Origin: Gammaproteobacteria bacterium
GTDB lineage: Bacteria; Pseudomonadota; Gammaproteobacteria; Chromatiales; Chromatiaceae
NCBI GenBank assembly: GCA_024277555.1
Contig: JAJRUY010000308.1
Location: 1-7,230, forward strand
Length of the DNA stretch: 7,230 nt
Direction of reading: 5' to 3'
Every line of letters starts with the position of its first letter. Position 1 is the first letter of the stretch. Under the pieces are notes generated by a model, which was given only the letters and a program-made list of their open reading frames with translations, was not told the origin of the DNA and made no database searches. The position numbers were made by a program, and so were the translations under genes. Of the stretch, positions 5,045-7,230 are shown in pieces.

Positions 5045-5998
5045 ATGCAGCTTGTTCGTGGCCAGCATAATTTGCGTGCCAGGCACCAAGGCTGCGCTGC
5101 CACCATCGGCAATTTCGATGGGGTGCATCTTGGCCACCAGGTGGTTTTCAACGCTTTGCGGGACAAGGCGCAGCAACTGGCTGTACCCTCGACAGTTATC
5201 CTTTTTGAACCGCAGCCCATGGAGTTTTTTCAGCCGCAAAACGCGCCGCCACGCCTGACCCGCTTGCGCGAAAAACTCATTCATATTCGCCGTTGCGGGA
5301 TTGACCGGGTGGTATTGCTGGAGTTCAACCAGCGGCTGGCATCTCTTGCAGCAGAACGCTTCGTGCAGCAGGTACTGGTAGATAGCCTGGGCATCCGCCA
5401 CTTGTATGTGGGAGATGATTTTCGCTTCGGGCGGGGGCGCGAAGGGGATTTCTCCTTGTTGCAGCGGATCGGGCGAGAGCAGGGTTTCAGTGTGCAGGGC
5501 ATGGATACGGTTTGTCACGAGGACTGCCGTATCAGCAGTACCCGCATCCGCGAAGCACTGGCGGCTGGCGATTTCTCAACTGCAGAACTTTGTCTGGGGC
5601 GCCCCTACCAGATTTGTGGCCGGGTAGGACATGGTGAGCAGCGGGGAAGGATGATTGGTTTTCCCACCCTGAATGTGAATCTGCATCGGTGCTCCAGTCC
5701 AGTGCGGGGAGTATTCGCCGTGCTGGTTCAGGGGCTGGATGACAGGGATTTGCCGGGGGTGGCCAATGTGGGAATCCGGCCCACAGTCGGTGGAGGAGAC
5801 CGGCCCTTGCTGGAGGTTCACCTGTTCGATTTTGATCGTCAGGTTTACGGCAGCCAGGTTGGCATAACCTTTCTGGGCAAAATTCGGGATGAGAAAAAGT
5901 TTTCTTCTATTGAGGAGCTGCAGCAGCAGATACTGCTGGATGCTGCTCAAGCACGCAATATATTACAAACCCAAAATACAGGATCTACAAGTCCGTGA
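5045..5998 (+). CDS. ribF: Bifunctional riboflavin kinase/FAD synthetase
   Basis: RibF phosphorylates riboflavin to FMN and adenylylates FMN to FAD in the cytoplasm. The 317 residues (E. coli 313) start MQLVRGQHNL, the family's normal beginning. The FAD synthetase half contains GNFDGVHLGHQ (22-32), the nucleotidyltransferase HxGH-type motif, then FEPQP (54-58), VGDDFRFGRGREGD (122-135) and the ISSTRIRE motif (163-170). The kinase half contains GRPYQICGRVGHGEQRGR (185-202), GFPTLNVNL (205-213, where PTAN is more usual), GVANVGIRPTV (238-248), the LLEVHLFDF segment with the likely catalytic Glu at 257, and IRDEKKF (280-286). The frame is open upstream to 4955 but the family start is ATG 5045. 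No clear Shine-Dalgarno precedes it. The 1-base gap from the upstream stop suggests translational coupling, and the 3' end overlaps ileS by 4 bases. Confidence 0.96.
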   Translation: MQLVRGQHNLRARHQGCAATIGNFDGVHLGHQVVFNALRDKAQQLAVPSTVILFEPQPMEFFQPQNAPPRLTRLREKLIHIRRCGIDRVVLLEFNQRLASLAAERFVQQVLVDSLGIRHLYVGDDFRFGRGREGDFSLLQRIGREQGFSVQGMDTVCHEDCRISSTRIREALAAGDFSTAELCLGRPYQICGRVGHGEQRGRMIGFPTLNVNLHRCSSPVRGVFAVLVQGLDDRDLPGVANVGIRPTVGGGDRPLLEVHLFDFDRQVYGSQVGITFLGKIRDEKKFSSIEELQQQILLDAAQARNILQTQNTGSTSP

Positions 5999-7230
5999 GC
6001 AAATACAAGGACACACTCAATCTTCCCCAAACCGATTTCCCCATGCGCGGCAACCTGGCCCAACGTGAGCCGCAGATGCTCAAGCAATGGGAGGAGCAGC
6101 ATCTCTACCGAAAAATTCGGGAAACCTGTGCCGGGCGGCAGAAATCCATACTGCATGACGGCCCTCCCTATGCCAATGGCGAGATCCATATCGGCCATGC
6201 GGTAAACAAGATACTCAAGGACATCATCAACAAGAGCGCAACTCTGGATGGCTACGATGCGCCCTATGTGCCTGGCTGGGACTGCCACGGTCTGCCGATT
6301 GAATTGCAGGTGGAGAAAAAGATCGGCAAGCCTGGGCGCAAGGTGAGCGCAGCGGACTTCCGCAAAGCCTGCCGCGCCTATGCGCAAAAGCAGGTGGATG
6401 GCCAGCGTGAGGACTTCAAACGCCTGGGAATTCTGGGAGATTGGGGCGATCCCTATCTGACCATGAACTATACCCAGGAGGCTGACATTATCCGCTCCCT
6501 GGGACGTATCGTTGCGGCGGGCCATGTGCACAAGGGTTCCAAGCCGGTGAACTGGTGTACCGACTGTGGTTCGGCGCTGGCGGAAGCGGAAGTCGACTAT
6601 ATGGACAAGACCTCCTTCGCCATCGACGTGGCGTTTGATGTGCTGGATGATGAAGCCCTGATGGCGCGCTGCCATTCCGTGCCGGGGGATCATGGCCATG
6701 GTAACTTGTCAGTTGTGATCTGGACCACTACCCCCTGGACACTGCCCGCCAACCAGGCCGTGGCGCTGAATTCCGAGCTGGACTATGCCGTAGTACAGAC
6801 AGAGCATCAGCGTTTTCTGATTGCAGAAGCATTGATGAAAGATGCCCTGGCGCGCTGGGGCATGGATGACTACCGGGTAATTGCCTATGGGCGTGGTAAG
6901 GCATTCGAGGGGCTGCTGCTCAAGCACCCTTTCTATGATCGGGAAGTGCCCGTTATTTTGGGCGAGCATGTCACCTTGGAAGCAGGTACAGGCGCCGTCC
7001 ATACTGCTCCCGGGCACGGTCTGGAAGACTATGTGGTGGGGCAGAAATATCATCTGAAGGTAGACAACCCGGTACTGGGGAATGGCTGCTTCAAGGAAGG
7101 CACTCCCTTGTTTGCCGGTGAGCATGTGTTTGCTGTCAATGAAAAGGTTATCGATACTCTCAAGATGCGTGGCACCCTGCTGCGTGAGGAAAGGCTGGTA
7201 CATAGCTATCCCCATTGCTGGCGCCACAAG
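5995..7230 (+). CDS. ileS: Isoleucyl-tRNA synthetase, N-terminal 412 codons (runs off the window)
   Basis: IleRS charges tRNA-Ile with isoleucine and hydrolyses mischarged valine. The start is GTG 5995, overlapping the ribF stop (GTGA), with AGGA (5980-5983) 11 bases upstream. The N-terminus MSKYKDTLNLPQTDFPMRGN matches E. coli IleS from residue 1. Class I motifs are present: DGPPYANG (55-62) with HIGH at 65-68, and PGWDCHGLPIE (93-103). The GDWGDPYLTMNYTQEADIIR region (148-167) follows, then a CVDC-like NWCTDCGSALAEAEV (186-200). The editing domain shows WTTTPWTLPAN (243-253) and GTGAVHTAPGHGLEDY (331-346), so editing appears intact. The part seen is about 44% of the roughly 940-residue family length. 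The KMSKS motif and the C-terminal zinc-binding region lie beyond the window. An N-terminal HIGH variant is not seen, and nothing suggests a mupirocin-resistant type II enzyme. Confidence 0.97.
   Translation, partial: MSKYKDTLNLPQTDFPMRGNLAQREPQMLKQWEEQHLYRKIRETCAGRQKSILHDGPPYANGEIHIGHAVNKILKDIINKSATLDGYDAPYVPGWDCHGLPIELQVEKKIGKPGRKVSAADFRKACRAYAQKQVDGQREDFKRLGILGDWGDPYLTMNYTQEADIIRSLGRIVAAGHVHKGSKPVNWCTDCGSALAEAEVDYMDKTSFAIDVAFDVLDDEALMARCHSVPGDHGHGNLSVVIWTTTPWTLPANQAVALNSELDYAVVQTEHQRFLIAEALMKDALARWGMDDYRVIAYGRGKAFEGLLLKHPFYDREVPVILGEHVTLEAGTGAVHTAPGHGLEDYVVGQKYHLKVDNPVLGNGCFKEGTPLFAGEHVFAVNEKVIDTLKMRGTLLREERLVHSYPHCWRHK

Noticed and set aside
5947..7227. Two long minus-strand open frames at the right end
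   Set aside because: They are antisense to ileS, whose motifs are unmistakable in the plus frame.

Overview
The window looks like a chromosomal segment of a moderately GC-rich gammaproteobacterium. The evidence is gene content: an LpxL/HtrB-type lipid A acyltransferase end, a YcgN-YaeQ pair, MurJ, and a ribF-ileS junction whose proteins read closely like the E. coli ones. No finer taxonomic placement can be supported from the sequence.

Layout. Positions 1-317 (+) hold the 3' end of a lipid A acyltransferase gene, followed by a weak terminator-like hairpin. Positions about 391-566 hold a non-coding, highly palindromic element of the dispersed-repeat (MITE/REP-like) kind. A three-gene minus-strand block follows: an unrecognised small protein resembling the antibiotic-biosynthesis-monooxygenase fold (594-1052), yaeQ (1174-1707) and ycgN (1707-2150). 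The last two share one base in a TAATG stop/start overlap. A 362-base divergent intergenic region (2151-2512) contains an AT-rich stretch and a cluster of DnaA-box matches.

To the right everything is on the plus strand: murJ (lipid II flippase), a secreted discoidin-domain protein of unknown function, ribF (riboflavin kinase/FAD synthetase) and the first 412 codons of ileS. The murJ-ribF-ileS order is a known gammaproteobacterial arrangement. The discoidin gene is inserted into it, with a 1-base gap to ribF and lower GC than murJ in the lines I counted. ribF and ileS overlap by 4 bases (GTGA), so the right-hand block is probably one transcription unit.

The points most worth a second look are these. 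(1) murJ has no ATG/GTG/TTG that would give the full first helix; its best start is a CTG behind a GGAG ribosome-binding site. (2) The DnaA-box cluster and AT-rich DNA between divergent gene blocks resemble an origin or a DnaA-regulated region. (3) The discoidin-domain gene is an insertion into a housekeeping operon. (4) The palindromic element carries two adjacent hairpins with the same loop and compensated stem differences. I see no CRISPR array, no insertion-sequence transposase, no tRNA or rRNA, and no clear defence or other new multi-gene system.
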